From Bacteroidales bacterium (GTDB lineage: Bacteria > Bacteroidota > Bacteroidia > Bacteroidales > Dysgonomonadaceae): a stretch of 24,113 nt of DNA. Location of the stretch: the NCBI GenBank assembly GCA_012798745.1, contig JAAZMQ010000047.1, positions 1-24,113 on the forward strand. Reading direction: 5' to 3'. Under the pieces are notes generated by a model. The model was not told the origin of the DNA and made no database searches. It saw nothing but the letters and a program-made list of their open reading frames with translations. A program made the position numbers and the translations under genes. Positions 9,083 to 18,300 of the stretch are shown piece by piece; positions within the stretch are counted from its first letter, which is position 1, and each line of letters begins with the position of its first letter.

Positions 9083-10189
9083 ATGCCTTATTCGAAATTT
9101 GACAGGAGCCGACTGAAAATAAAACCGTTGGCGGAAAGGAAGAACAAGGTTTATATCGAAAGGGATCATATTCCGGTAGGCCAATCTCCCAAAAATCTGA
9201 CGGAAAAAGGGATGCAGCTTATCGAGAGAACAGCTGAACGCATAAAGAAAGCACGCGAATTGAACCGTTCGGTGATGCTCGCCTTTGGAGCACATACGAT
9301 AAAAAACGGCATGGCACCAACGCTTATTGCGCTGATGGAGGAAGGATGGGTGACGCATCTGGCAACCAACGGTGCCGGCATCATTCACGACTGGGAATTT
9401 GCCTTTCAGGGAGAATCGAGTGAGGATGTGCGTGAAAATGTGAAACAAGGGCAGTTTGGGATCTGGCAAGAAACCGGCTTTTACATTAATCTGGCGTTGA
9501 TAGTCGGTGCTTTTGAAGGATTGGGTTATGGCGAATCGGTAGGGAAAATGGTTGAAGAGGAAGGTTTGGGAATTCCGGAGCCTTCATTTTTATATGATTT
9601 TGCCCAAGAAAATAGGGAAACCGATCCTCAAAGGGCTGCGGCAGCCATCGATCTGGCGGGGGTGATAAAACGTTTTCATCTGTCGGTCGGCTTTATGAAC
9701 ATTCCTCATCCTTACAAGAAATATTCGGTTCAAGGGAATGCTTATGCGTTAAGAGTTCCTTTCACGGGACACCCGATGTTCGGTCACGACATTATTTACA
9801 CTCATCCGATGAATTACGGGGCTGCTGTTGGTCGTACGGCTGAAAATGATTTTCTTTATTATGCTCAAAGTGTGAGCAACCTTGAAAACGGTGTTTACCT
9901 GTCGATCGGATCGGCAGTGATGTCCCCGATGATTTTTGAAAAATCGCTGTCCATGGCGCAGAATCTGGCTATTCAACACAACAGTCACATCGATCATCAT
10001 TATATTTTGGTTGTCGATTTGGCCGAATCGGACTGGGATTGGGATAAAAATGGCGAACCACCCATGGATAATCCGGCATATTACCTGCGTTACTGCAAAA
10101 CCTTTCATCGCATGGGGGGAGAGATGCATTATCTTACAGCGGATAATCGTGATTTTTTGCTTGCCCTTTATCATGAGCTTCATGCGTAA
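9083..10189 (+). CDS. Deoxyhypusine-synthase-like protein of unknown function
   Basis: A 368-aa soluble protein. The segment FGAHTIKNGMAPTLIALMEEG (G69-A70-H71 onward), then HLATNGAGIIHDWEFAFQG (to about residue 108) and SSEDVRENVKQGQFGIWQETG recalls the NAD-binding Rossmann-like core of deoxyhypusine synthases. Bacteria lack eIF5A, the usual target, and I see no obvious equivalent of the catalytic lysine motif (GGGVxKHH in eukaryotic DHS), so hypusine formation is unlikely. I recall similar uncharacterised proteins in Bacteroidetes and Planctomycetes. It has no signal peptide and follows the kinase-HAD fusion by 8 bp, so it probably acts on the product of that enzyme or an NAD-linked step in the same pathway (inference). 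The family assignment rests on motif resemblance only. Confidence 0.6.
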   Translation: MPYSKFDRSRLKIKPLAERKNKVYIERDHIPVGQSPKNLTEKGMQLIERTAERIKKARELNRSVMLAFGAHTIKNGMAPTLIALMEEGWVTHLATNGAGIIHDWEFAFQGESSEDVRENVKQGQFGIWQETGFYINLALIVGAFEGLGYGESVGKMVEEEGLGIPEPSFLYDFAQENRETDPQRAAAAIDLAGVIKRFHLSVGFMNIPHPYKKYSVQGNAYALRVPFTGHPMFGHDIIYTHPMNYGAAVGRTAENDFLYYAQSVSNLENGVYLSIGSAVMSPMIFEKSLSMAQNLAIQHNSHIDHHYILVVDLAESDWDWDKNGEPPMDNPAYYLRYCKTFHRMGGEMHYLTADNRDFLLALYHELHA

Positions 10190-10292
10190 TGGAATAATTT
10201 AACAGGGGGAGGTCAATTCCACGTAACATGGTTTATTTATCGATCCCTTTGTTTTTAAATACAATACAATAGCTTTTAAAAAACACAAAAAA

Positions 10293-11459
10293 ATGAAAGA
10301 AAATAGTGTTTCGACAAAAAAAATTCAATGGAGAAAACTGCTACCGGTCTTTTTGTCTTTTGTAGTAATGGGTTTTGTGGATATTATAGGTGTTGCTACG
10401 GAATACATTAAGCATGATTTTGAGGTCTCCAATTTTGTGGCTCAGTTTCTTCCGATGATGGTATTATTGTGGTTTTTTGTGCTTTCTGTTCCTGTGGGTA
10501 TTTTACAGGATAAAGTGGGTAAACGGAATATGTTGAATGCAGGGATGATCATTCAGGCTCTCGGATTAGGATTACCGTTTTTGCACTATTCCTTTGGAAT
10601 GATGTTTGCTTCTTTTACACTTCTTGGTATAGGAAATACGATTATCCAGGTTTCTGCTAACCCACTTCTTCAGGATGTTTCTCCCCCCGAAAAACTGGCA
10701 AGTTATTTAAGTACCAGTCAATTTATTAAATCGATAATTTCCTTTGCAGGTCCGTTAATTGCTACTTTTATGGCGGTAAGGTTTGGCGACTGGAGACTGG
10801 TTTTAGCAGTGTACAGTATTACTTCTGTTTTAGCTACCGTTTGGCTTGCGGCTACTCCTATTGAAGAGTCGAAACCTGATAGGAAACCGGCGACTTTTCG
10901 TTCTTGTTTCAGCTTACTGAAAAATCGTTTTGTGGCGCTTATGACGCTTTCCATTTTCCTTATTGTAGGAGCCGAGGTGTCGATGAATACCAATATTGCC
11001 AATATTTTGATCGCCAAATTCGATTTGGTTTTAGAAAAGGCAGCAATTGGAATCAGTGTGTTTTTTGCCGGTGAAATGCTTGCTCGCCTGGGAGGAGCGA
11101 TTATCCTTAATTGGATCAAACCACGGTCATTTCTCTTGCTCATCGCGGTGATTTCGCTTCTGGGTGTTGCCGGCGTGCTTCTTGCTCCCACTTATAGTAT
11201 TGGATTTGTTTGCATTTTTATCATTGGCTTAGGAGCAGGGAGTATGTTTCCGGTTATTTTCTCGTTGGCTTTGGAAAAAATACCCACTCGTGCCAATGAA
11301 ATATCGGGATTGCTCATCATGGCCGTTTCCGGCGGAGCATTTGTTCCACCGCTCGTTGGTTTTGTTAGCACTGTCATTTCTCCTGTCGCCAGTATAGGGG
11401 TTATTGCTTGCTGTTTGTTGTATATCCTTTGGGTCTCTTTTTATGTGAGAAGAAACTGA
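10293..11459 (+). CDS. MFS sugar transporter (FucP-like)
   Basis: A 388-aa polytopic inner-membrane protein with about 12 hydrophobic segments, of the major facilitator superfamily. The loop between helices 2 and 3 carries the MFS pattern (GILQDKVGKRN), and ANPLLQDVSPPEKLASYLS after helix 4 is typical of the fucose/glucose-galactose:proton symporter group. The second half contains EMLARLGGAIILNWIKPR, the duplicated loop. It probably imports the monosaccharide set free by the mannosidases. A 103-bp gap separates it from the DHS-like gene, so it may have its own promoter; the leader ends in the A-rich stretch common before Bacteroidetes starts. Its base composition is visibly more AT-rich than the genes before it. 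Confidence 0.88.
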   Translation: MKENSVSTKKIQWRKLLPVFLSFVVMGFVDIIGVATEYIKHDFEVSNFVAQFLPMMVLLWFFVLSVPVGILQDKVGKRNMLNAGMIIQALGLGLPFLHYSFGMMFASFTLLGIGNTIIQVSANPLLQDVSPPEKLASYLSTSQFIKSIISFAGPLIATFMAVRFGDWRLVLAVYSITSVLATVWLAATPIEESKPDRKPATFRSCFSLLKNRFVALMTLSIFLIVGAEVSMNTNIANILIAKFDLVLEKAAIGISVFFAGEMLARLGGAIILNWIKPRSFLLLIAVISLLGVAGVLLAPTYSIGFVCIFIIGLGAGSMFPVIFSLALEKIPTRANEISGLLIMAVSGGAFVPPLVGFVSTVISPVASIGVIACCLLYILWVSFYVRRN

Positions 11460-12078
11460 GTAAGTTCATTAAAAACAAGATTCCATTATTTATTTTTCTG
11501 ATATAAGAAAAGAAATGAAAGCGAGGGTGGATAGCGATGAGTTTTTCTCTTTCTGTCGAACAAAGTATAAACACTAAAACAGGAAAAAAAAGATTGGCAT
11601 ATTTCCTGGAACATTTAATTTTTTTCTTAAGTAAGATATTAACTAATGGTAGCCAATTATATTGAATTTACTTATGTGGATAAGGTATGGTTAGTAGTTT
11701 CACTTTACAATTCTGAGAAAAAAAGAAGGGAGTGGTTTAGCCTTTGTATCTTGAATACTTGTATGCCTGGGAAACTTTACCTGATTCTTTAAAGTTGTTC
11801 ATTAATATTTATCTGTTTGATTAACATATAAATATTCTGGATTTTATTGCGAAATTGTGTTTAACAAAGCTGTATTTATAACTTGGATTCAGTTTTTTTA
11901 AAATTTAAGTTGTATATTTGAAAGCAAATTATTTAGCATAAGAATGCAAAAACAAGAACTTTTCTCAATGAGTCAGATCAGTTTATTAATAATCAATTGA
12001 ATGGGTGCATTCTCCTGAAGTAAGTGATGAGGTAGACTCTATTTAAAGTAAAATATAGAGAAAATTTATTGTAATAAA
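11460..12078. other. Long AT-rich intergenic region between the two gene groups
   Basis: A 619-bp stretch with no convincing gene. A 7-bp inverted repeat with a 10-nt loop (AACTTTA at 11773-11779, TAAAGTT at 11790-11796) is the clearest hairpin, but it is AT-only apart from one pair and lacks a T-tract. TATATTTG at 11913-11920 fits the -7 consensus TAnnTTTG and could be the promoter of the EEP-PHP-oxidoreductase-PF06439-sulfatase group. No TTTG lies 19-21 bp upstream; the nearest relative is TTGG at 11883. An 8-bp inverted repeat, agaatgca at 11941 and tgcattct at 12006, brackets a short open frame of 18 codons that I cannot assign. Confidence 0.5.
11913..11920 (+). promoter_or_regulatory. 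Candidate -7 promoter element for the second gene group
   Basis: TATATTTG matches the Bacteroidetes -7 consensus TAnnTTTG exactly and lies about 160 bp before the first gene of the downstream group. The -33 element is poor, so in AT-rich DNA this could be chance. Confidence 0.3.
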
Positions 12079-12873
12079 ATGAAAAACAATTATTTTGGCG
12101 TTTATTTTTTAAGCGCAGTGATTTTGTTTGTATTTGTTCATTGTTATTCTTTCCGACAAGCAGAGAAAGAAACGGATTCGAAGAAGATCAGGATTCTTTC
12201 TTACAACATACGCAATGCACGAGGCATGGATGAGGTGGTCGATTATGACCGCATAGCCGATGTGATCCGGCGAATCGATCCCGATTGTGTAGCTCTTCAG
12301 GAGTTGGACAGTGCTACGGAACGTAGTCAAGGTAAAGTAGTTCTTGACGAACTGGCAAAAAGGCTCGACATGTATGCTTCTTACGGACCATCCATTGCTT
12401 ATCAGGGTGGGAAATATGGAATAGGTGTATTGAGCAAGGCGAAACCATTACGAACAGAGATTGTACAACTTCCGGGGAGTGAGGAAAAAAGAAGCTTGTT
12501 GGTCGTTGAATTACCCGGTTACGTTATGTGTTGCACCCATTGGTCACTCAGACAACCCGATCGGTTGTCGTCGGTGAGGGTAATCAATGAAAAGATTGAG
12601 AAATATACAACAAAGCCTGTTTTTTTGGCCGGCGATTTGAATGCAACGCCGCAATCCTCCGAAATTGAAGAGCTTTTCAAGACATGGGAAATGCTGAATG
12701 ACCCTTGTCAGCCAACTTTCCCTTCGGATAATCCCCGTAGCTGCATCGACTATATCTTTTGCAAAAAGAATCCCGCATTTCGCATTCGTGTCTTGCAGAC
12801 CTGTGTAGAAAAAGAATCGGCAGCTTCGGATCATCGGCCGGTATGGGTTGATGTTCAAGTATCGAAAAAATAG
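12079..12873 (+). CDS. Exported endonuclease/exonuclease/phosphatase family hydrolase
   Basis: A 264-aa EEP-superfamily metal-dependent phosphodiesterase or phosphatase. The catalytic set is visible in order: SYNIRN, QELD with E75, THWS with H154, AGDLNATP with D186 and N188, CIDYIF, and SDHRPV with D251 and H252. The N-terminus has a hydrophobic segment with a cysteine at residue 22 preceded by histidine, which is a poor lipobox; I read it as a Sec signal or membrane anchor. The family includes DNases, sphingomyelinases and inositol-phosphate phosphatases, so the name alone does not give the substrate. Its place among exported glycan enzymes favours a phosphorylated carbohydrate or lipid head group over nucleic acid (inference). 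It is followed almost at once by the PHP-domain gene. Confidence 0.88.
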   Translation: MKNNYFGVYFLSAVILFVFVHCYSFRQAEKETDSKKIRILSYNIRNARGMDEVVDYDRIADVIRRIDPDCVALQELDSATERSQGKVVLDELAKRLDMYASYGPSIAYQGGKYGIGVLSKAKPLRTEIVQLPGSEEKRSLLVVELPGYVMCCTHWSLRQPDRLSSVRVINEKIEKYTTKPVFLAGDLNATPQSSEIEELFKTWEMLNDPCQPTFPSDNPRSCIDYIFCKKNPAFRIRVLQTCVEKESAASDHRPVWVDVQVSKK

Positions 12874-12932
12874 ATATGGTGACTGCTACTAATGAAAATA
12901 TGATTTCTATTAATAAAAACAAAACATTTAAA

Positions 12933-14015
12933 ATGATGAAAACACACAGAAGAATAGTTATTACTGCTTTGTGTATTTTGAGCATGTACGGAAACGGTAA
13001 TGCTCAAATTCGAAATGAGGAGGTATATGAATTTCCTAACCTCAATGAACAAAACTATCGTTATCATATCAATATTCCCGATATTGACGGATACAAAACG
13101 CTTAAATGTGACTTTCATGTTCATACGGTTTTTTCCGATGGCAAAGTATGGCCTGACCAACGAGTGAACGAAGCGTGGAATGAAGGGTTGGATGTAATTG
13201 CCATTACCGATCACATAGAATATCGTCCCAATAAGGAAATTGTCATGGGCGATTTCAACAAGTCATATGAAATTGCCAAAGCGCGAGGCGGTGCCATTGG
13301 AATGATTGTGATTAAAGGTGCTGAAATTACACGCCAGAAACCGTTGGGACATCTAAATGCTCTTTTTCTTCAGAACTCCAATAAGCTCGATCTTCCTGAT
13401 CCACTTGATGCTATCGACGAAGCCATAAACCAGGGAGCTTACATTTTATGGAATCATCCGGGATGGCCGGACGATCTTAGCACCATTTACCCTATTCACA
13501 GGGAATTGATTGCCGCCAATAAAATTCATGGGGTGGAGGTGTTCAATTCCTCGGAAGAATATCCGAAAGTGATTGATTGGTGTAATGAATTCGGACTCGC
13601 ACCTTTTGCCAATACGGATATCCACTATACCAGTGCTAATCTTTATCGGGGCAGGTTCGTGCGCCCAATGACCCTTGTCTTTGCCAAAGAATATACGGAA
13701 GAAGCAGTGAAAGAAGCGCTGTTTTCGGGACGAACGGTAGCTTGCTACAATAATATTCTTTCAGGAAAAGAAGAGTTTCTTAAATCGCTTATTAAAGAAT
13801 CCCTCTCTGTAAAAGTAATTAACAAGGAACATGGAACCATTGAAATTACCAATCACAGTGATATTACTTATCAAATCCGATACGGGAATCTGATGTATGC
13901 TGTTCCCTTGTATCCCTATCAGACGATGAGGGCAAATATACGTTCAGGTAGCGAGGTGACCTTTACGAATTGTGTTATCGCGAAGGATAAATATGTGGTG
14001 ACCTCTCTTTGGTAA
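12933..14015 (+). CDS. Exported PHP-domain phosphoesterase
   Basis: A 360-aa secreted protein with an N-terminal PHP (polymerase and histidinol phosphatase) domain, a multi-metal phosphoesterase fold. Metal-binding motifs are CDFHVHTVFSDG (H62, H64), ITDHIEY, KGAEIT, NHPGW and NTDIHY. Starting at the ATG pair 12933/12936 gives a clean signal peptide (MMKTHRRIVITALCILS, then cleavage near GNAQ). An upstream ATG at 12876, two bases after the EEP stop, would add 19 polar residues before the signal and is less likely. The final about 80 residues look like a small beta domain. It presumably removes phosphate from an extracytoplasmic substrate alongside the EEP hydrolase; the substrate is unknown. 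Confidence 0.87.
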   Translation: MMKTHRRIVITALCILSMYGNGNAQIRNEEVYEFPNLNEQNYRYHINIPDIDGYKTLKCDFHVHTVFSDGKVWPDQRVNEAWNEGLDVIAITDHIEYRPNKEIVMGDFNKSYEIAKARGGAIGMIVIKGAEITRQKPLGHLNALFLQNSNKLDLPDPLDAIDEAINQGAYILWNHPGWPDDLSTIYPIHRELIAANKIHGVEVFNSSEEYPKVIDWCNEFGLAPFANTDIHYTSANLYRGRFVRPMTLVFAKEYTEEAVKEALFSGRTVACYNNILSGKEEFLKSLIKESLSVKVINKEHGTIEITNHSDITYQIRYGNLMYAVPLYPYQTMRANIRSGSEVTFTNCVIAKDKYVVTSLW

Positions 14016-14044
14016 AAGCAGATTAAAACAATTTTTTTTAATTC

Positions 14045-14056
14045 ATCTATATAGAT
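14045..14056. repeat. 12-bp perfect palindrome before the oxidoreductase gene
   Basis: ATCTATATAGAT is a perfect palindrome within the 53-bp gap between the PHP gene and the Gfo/Idh/MocA gene, ending 12 bases before the ATG. It could be an operator or a weak hairpin affecting translation, but an AT-rich 12-mer palindrome can also arise by chance. Confidence 0.3.
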
Positions 14057-14068
14057 ATAACAGAAACA

Positions 14069-15322
14069 ATGACAACCAGGAGACAATTTTTGAAGACGGT
14101 CGGAGGCGTTACGCTTTTGACCATTGTACCTCGTAATGTGCTGGGGAGAGGTATGGTAGCTCCCAGCGACGAGTTGACAAAAGGAATTATCGGTGTTGGC
14201 GGGATGGGGCGAGGTCACATTCCCTACGACGGCACACGAGTAGTGGCTATGTGCGATGTCGACACTAACCATTTGAATGAAGCCGCTGCATTGGTAAAAG
14301 ACAAAATCAATCTTTATCACGATTTTCGCGATCTGATTCTAGATAAGAACGTAGACGTCGTCCATATTGCGACTCCACCCCATTGGCATGGCATTATGGC
14401 GGTTGAAGCAGCCAAGGCAGGTAAGGACATCTTTTGCGAGAAACCCATGACCCGTACCATTGGTGAAGGAAAACGTGTGGTGGAAGCCGTGAAACGGTAT
14501 GGGAATATTTTCCGGCTGAACACGTGGTTTCGTTTCAAAGATCCGTTTTACGGTTTGGGTACTCCGGTAAAGCCGTTGAAGAAGCTGGTCGATAGCGGTA
14601 TGCTTGGATGGCCGTTGAAGGTTACCGTCAGCAAACATACCGGTTTCGACTGGAAATTCTACTGGGTTGGTAAAACCCATCTGGAGCCTCAGCCTGTTCC
14701 GTCGGAACTCGATTACGATATGTGGTTGGGTCCCGCACCTTATAAGCCGTACAATGCTCATCGTGTGCATCAGACCTTCCGCGGTTACTGGGATTACGAT
14801 GCCGGAGGATTGGGAGATATGGGTCAGCACTATCTTGATCCGGTTCAATACCTGTTAGGGAAAGACGATACCAGCCCCATAAAAGTAGAAGTGGATGCAC
14901 CTCAGCAGCATCCCGATGCAGTGGGTACATGGCGTTCCATTACTTATACCTATGAAGATGGTTGTCAAATTGTACTTTGGGGGGGAGATTATGGGCGTCC
15001 CGATGTTCCTTATATTTCCGGTCCGAAGGGAAACGTCTATAAGAATTTTGTTTGCGACATACCCGATTGGGAAAAGAAACTTGCCGAATATCCTGAGCCG
15101 GCACCGCAGAACGGCGATTTTATCGAATGTGTGCGTACCCGTCAGAAGTTTGCTTTGAATGAAGTAAACGGCTATTACTCGGCTACCATCGTCAACATGG
15201 GAGGCATTGCTTTACGTTTGAACCGCACCTTACATTACGATCCCGTCAAACAGGAATTCATAAACGATCCGGAAGCAAACCGGTTGCTGAATCAGACCAG
15301 TCGCTCACCTTGGAATATTTAA
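14069..15322 (+). CDS. Tat-exported Gfo/Idh/MocA oxidoreductase
   Basis: A 417-aa NAD(P)-dependent sugar or glycoside oxidoreductase. The N-terminus TTRRQFLKTVGGVTLL is a twin-arginine signal, consistent with folding around the cofactor before export. The dinucleotide-binding motif is GIIGVGGMGRGH (about 39-50). The conserved EKP catalytic lysine is K125 (FCEKPMTR), and GDMGQHYLD carries D250 and H254. The next gene, 16 bp downstream, encodes two PF06439 domains, called 3-keto-disaccharide hydrolase in Pfam. That pairing suggests oxidation of a glycoside at C3 followed by elimination-type cleavage of the keto-glycoside (inference from known Gfo/PF06439 pathways). The identity of the glycoside is not evident. 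Confidence 0.9.
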   Translation: MTTRRQFLKTVGGVTLLTIVPRNVLGRGMVAPSDELTKGIIGVGGMGRGHIPYDGTRVVAMCDVDTNHLNEAAALVKDKINLYHDFRDLILDKNVDVVHIATPPHWHGIMAVEAAKAGKDIFCEKPMTRTIGEGKRVVEAVKRYGNIFRLNTWFRFKDPFYGLGTPVKPLKKLVDSGMLGWPLKVTVSKHTGFDWKFYWVGKTHLEPQPVPSELDYDMWLGPAPYKPYNAHRVHQTFRGYWDYDAGGLGDMGQHYLDPVQYLLGKDDTSPIKVEVDAPQQHPDAVGTWRSITYTYEDGCQIVLWGGDYGRPDVPYISGPKGNVYKNFVCDIPDWEKKLAEYPEPAPQNGDFIECVRTRQKFALNEVNGYYSATIVNMGGIALRLNRTLHYDPVKQEFINDPEANRLLNQTSRSPWNI

Positions 15323-15338
15323 CCCGTAAATTGATGAA

Positions 15339-18300
15339 ATGATGAAACAGATAAAAAAATACATAACGTTTTTGGGTGTCTTTTTGCTCATGATGAGTGG
15401 AACAATGGCTCAGACACCGCAACACAGAACCAACTCAACCATTGTTGCCGATGTGTTGGCACAACTGCCGGCACAAACCCCATCGCAATACAATCAACTG
15501 ATGGAGGATCTGGTTTCCACCGGCGAAGAAGGATTCATGAATCTGATCGGCAGGTTGAATCCTCCGGGGAACAAAAGCAACGAAGTGGTGGATTATGCCA
15601 TCAGCGGATGGATTCATTTTGTTGCAAACAACGACGCTCAACGAGCGATTGCGGCAAGTGCTTGCGAAAAAGCGCTTCAACAGCCTCTTGATGATGAGAT
15701 CAAAGCCATGCTGATCCGTCAGCTTGAGCTCATAGGCGACGACAGAAATGTAGCCGTTCTATCGATACTGCTTACAAACGAGCGGCTGTCGGGTCCGGCC
15801 TCTCAGGCATTGGCGCATATCGGCACGTCGGCGGCGGGTGAGGCCCTTCGTTCGGCACTTTCAGCATCCGATTCGGATCAGATGAAAATCACCCTCGTTA
15901 ACGCTTTGGCACAAACCGATTATTCGCAAGCCGAGCCCGTTATGCTGGAGTTGTTGAACAACAATCCTTCCGGAGATTTGGAGAAGGTGCTTTATGAAGC
16001 TCTTGGCAGAATAGGTACGAAAGCCTCTTTGGAACCGTTAAAAAGAGCCGGCAAACAAAATCAATATACTTACGAGAAAGCTAACCCCACGGCTGCCTAT
16101 CTGTTTTTGTTGAATCGGTTGGCCGTGAGTGAACCCCGTCTCGTGAAAAAAGAAGCCGAAAAGTTTCTTTCCGAAGCAACAAAATTGGGAAGACAAAATC
16201 TGAAGATTGCAGCTGCAGGATTGCTTCTAGCCCTTCCATCAACAGATAAGAACGGATTGTTGAAAAAGGCATTGAAGGATGGCAATATCGTTTATCTGAC
16301 TCAAGTGTTGAATTCCTATCCCTTTCAGGATGATGAAAAGGCTGTGAAGCTCATTCTGAAAACGTTATCTCCGAAAGCCTCTTCCGATGTACAAATAGCC
16401 ATTCTTTATTGGATTGGAAATCGAAAAGTGACTTCTGCAGTTTCCCATATTTCCGATTATTTGAATGCGTCGGACAAAGACGTGCAAAAAGCGGCTGTTT
16501 ATGCCTTGTCGAAGATAGATGGAGAGCCTGCTGCACTTCTTTCGTTAGTAGGGATGTTGAAAAGCACCGATGAAAATGCCGTAAAGTTAGCAAAAGAAGC
16601 ACTGGAAGGTTATGCAGGTGACATATCGGGTGCTTTGGCATCGGTTTTTGACGATTGCAGCAAACCGGGAAAGATCGCCGTGCTGCAACTGATGGCAAAT
16701 CGTCGGATGCATGATCAGTACCGGTTGGTGTACGACCAACTGTTTACGGATGATGAGACCGTGAAAGCCGAAGCTGCAAAAACCCTTCGCTATGTGGCAA
16801 CCGAAGAGAATCTTCCCGAGCTGTTTGGATTGTTGGAGCAAACCGACGACAAGTATCTTGCATCCATCCAACAAGCCGTCAATGCCGCTTTGTCGATGCT
16901 TACTCCGGAAGAGCAAATGAGCCAAGTGACGAAAAGGATGAATGCTTCGGACAAAAAATATGTATATTACGTTGCGTTGGCAAACAGCGGCACCCCGCAG
17001 GCATTGGATGTGATTATGAAAGCTTATCAAACCGAAACGGGGAAAAACAAACAGGCTGCCTTCGATGCAATAAAACAATGGAAATCGTTCGATGCCGTAT
17101 ACGCTTTGCAGGATATTGCCCGCAGCAGTAAAGATAAGGGAGAGATTGCTCAGGCGGTGGATGCCCTCATCGAAAAAGTGGCATCGTCCAACAAGACGGG
17201 TGCAGTAAAATATCTTTTCCTGCGCAATGCCATGGAGATGGCACAGACCGAGAAGCAGAAAAACGACATTCTGCGTTTGCTCGGCACCACCGATATGTAT
17301 CAGGCCATGTTGTTTGTAGCACCTTACATGGACGATCCGGCACTGAGCGAATCGGCAGCACAGGCAGCCATGAACATCGCCCTCAATAATCCGTCGTTTG
17401 CGGGAACCGAAACGACCGCTATTCTGAACAAAGTGAGCAAAACGCTGAATAATCCCGATGCCGATTATCAGCGTCAATCCATTCGGAAATATTTGTCGGA
17501 AAACCCCACAACGGGCGGATTTGTATCGTTGTTCAACGGCAAGGATCTTGAGGGATGGAAAGGTCTGGTGGGCAATCCCATCACCCGTGCCAAGATGAGC
17601 AAGAAAGAACTGGCGGCTGCACAAGCCAAAGCCGATCGTGAAGCTTTTAACGACTGGAAGGTGGTTGACGGCACCATTGTTTTTGACGGCAAGGGTTTCA
17701 ATAACCTTTGTACCGTTAAGCAATACGGCGATTTTGAACTGTTGGTAGACTGGAAACTTTTCCCGGGACCCGAACCCGATGCCGGTATTTACCTGCGGGG
17801 AACACCCCAGGTACAGATTTGGGATACAGCGAGGGTAGACGTGGGTGCGCAGGTAGGTTCCGGCGGATTGTACAACAACCAGGTTCATCCGAGCAAACCG
17901 TTGAAGGTTGCCGATCTGAAAGTAGGCGAATGGAATACGTTTCGCATCCGCATGATTGGCGATCGAGTATCGGTTTGGTTAAACGGCGAATTGGTTACCG
18001 ACAACGTCATATTGGAAAATTACTGGGACAGAAGCCTGCCTATTTTCCCGATCGAACAGATTGAGTTGCAGGCTCATGGCAGCAAAGTGGCTTATCGGGA
18101 TATCTACATTAAGGAATTTGAGCGCCCCGAACCGTTCCGCTTGTCGGAAGAGGAGAAGAAGGAAGGATTTCGGGTCCTTTTTGACGGAACCAACATGCAT
18201 GAATGGACGGGAAATACGAAAGATTACGTGTTGGAAGACGGATGTATTGTGTTGTATCCCTCCGAAAGTTTTGGAGGGAACTTGTATACCAAAGACGAAT

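Noticed and set aside
10190..10221. Rho-independent terminator after the DHS-like gene (TGGAAT ... ATTCCA)
   Set aside because: Only six base pairs around a 20-nt loop and no T-tract follow.
11941..12013. 8-bp inverted repeat as ends of a miniature mobile element
   Set aside because: Too short, no target-site duplication seen, and likely by chance in AT-rich DNA.
16587..17888. Antisense open frame of 433 codons opposite the HEAT/PF06439 gene
   Set aside because: Composition is that of reverse-complemented coding DNA, and the sense strand has clear domains throughout.
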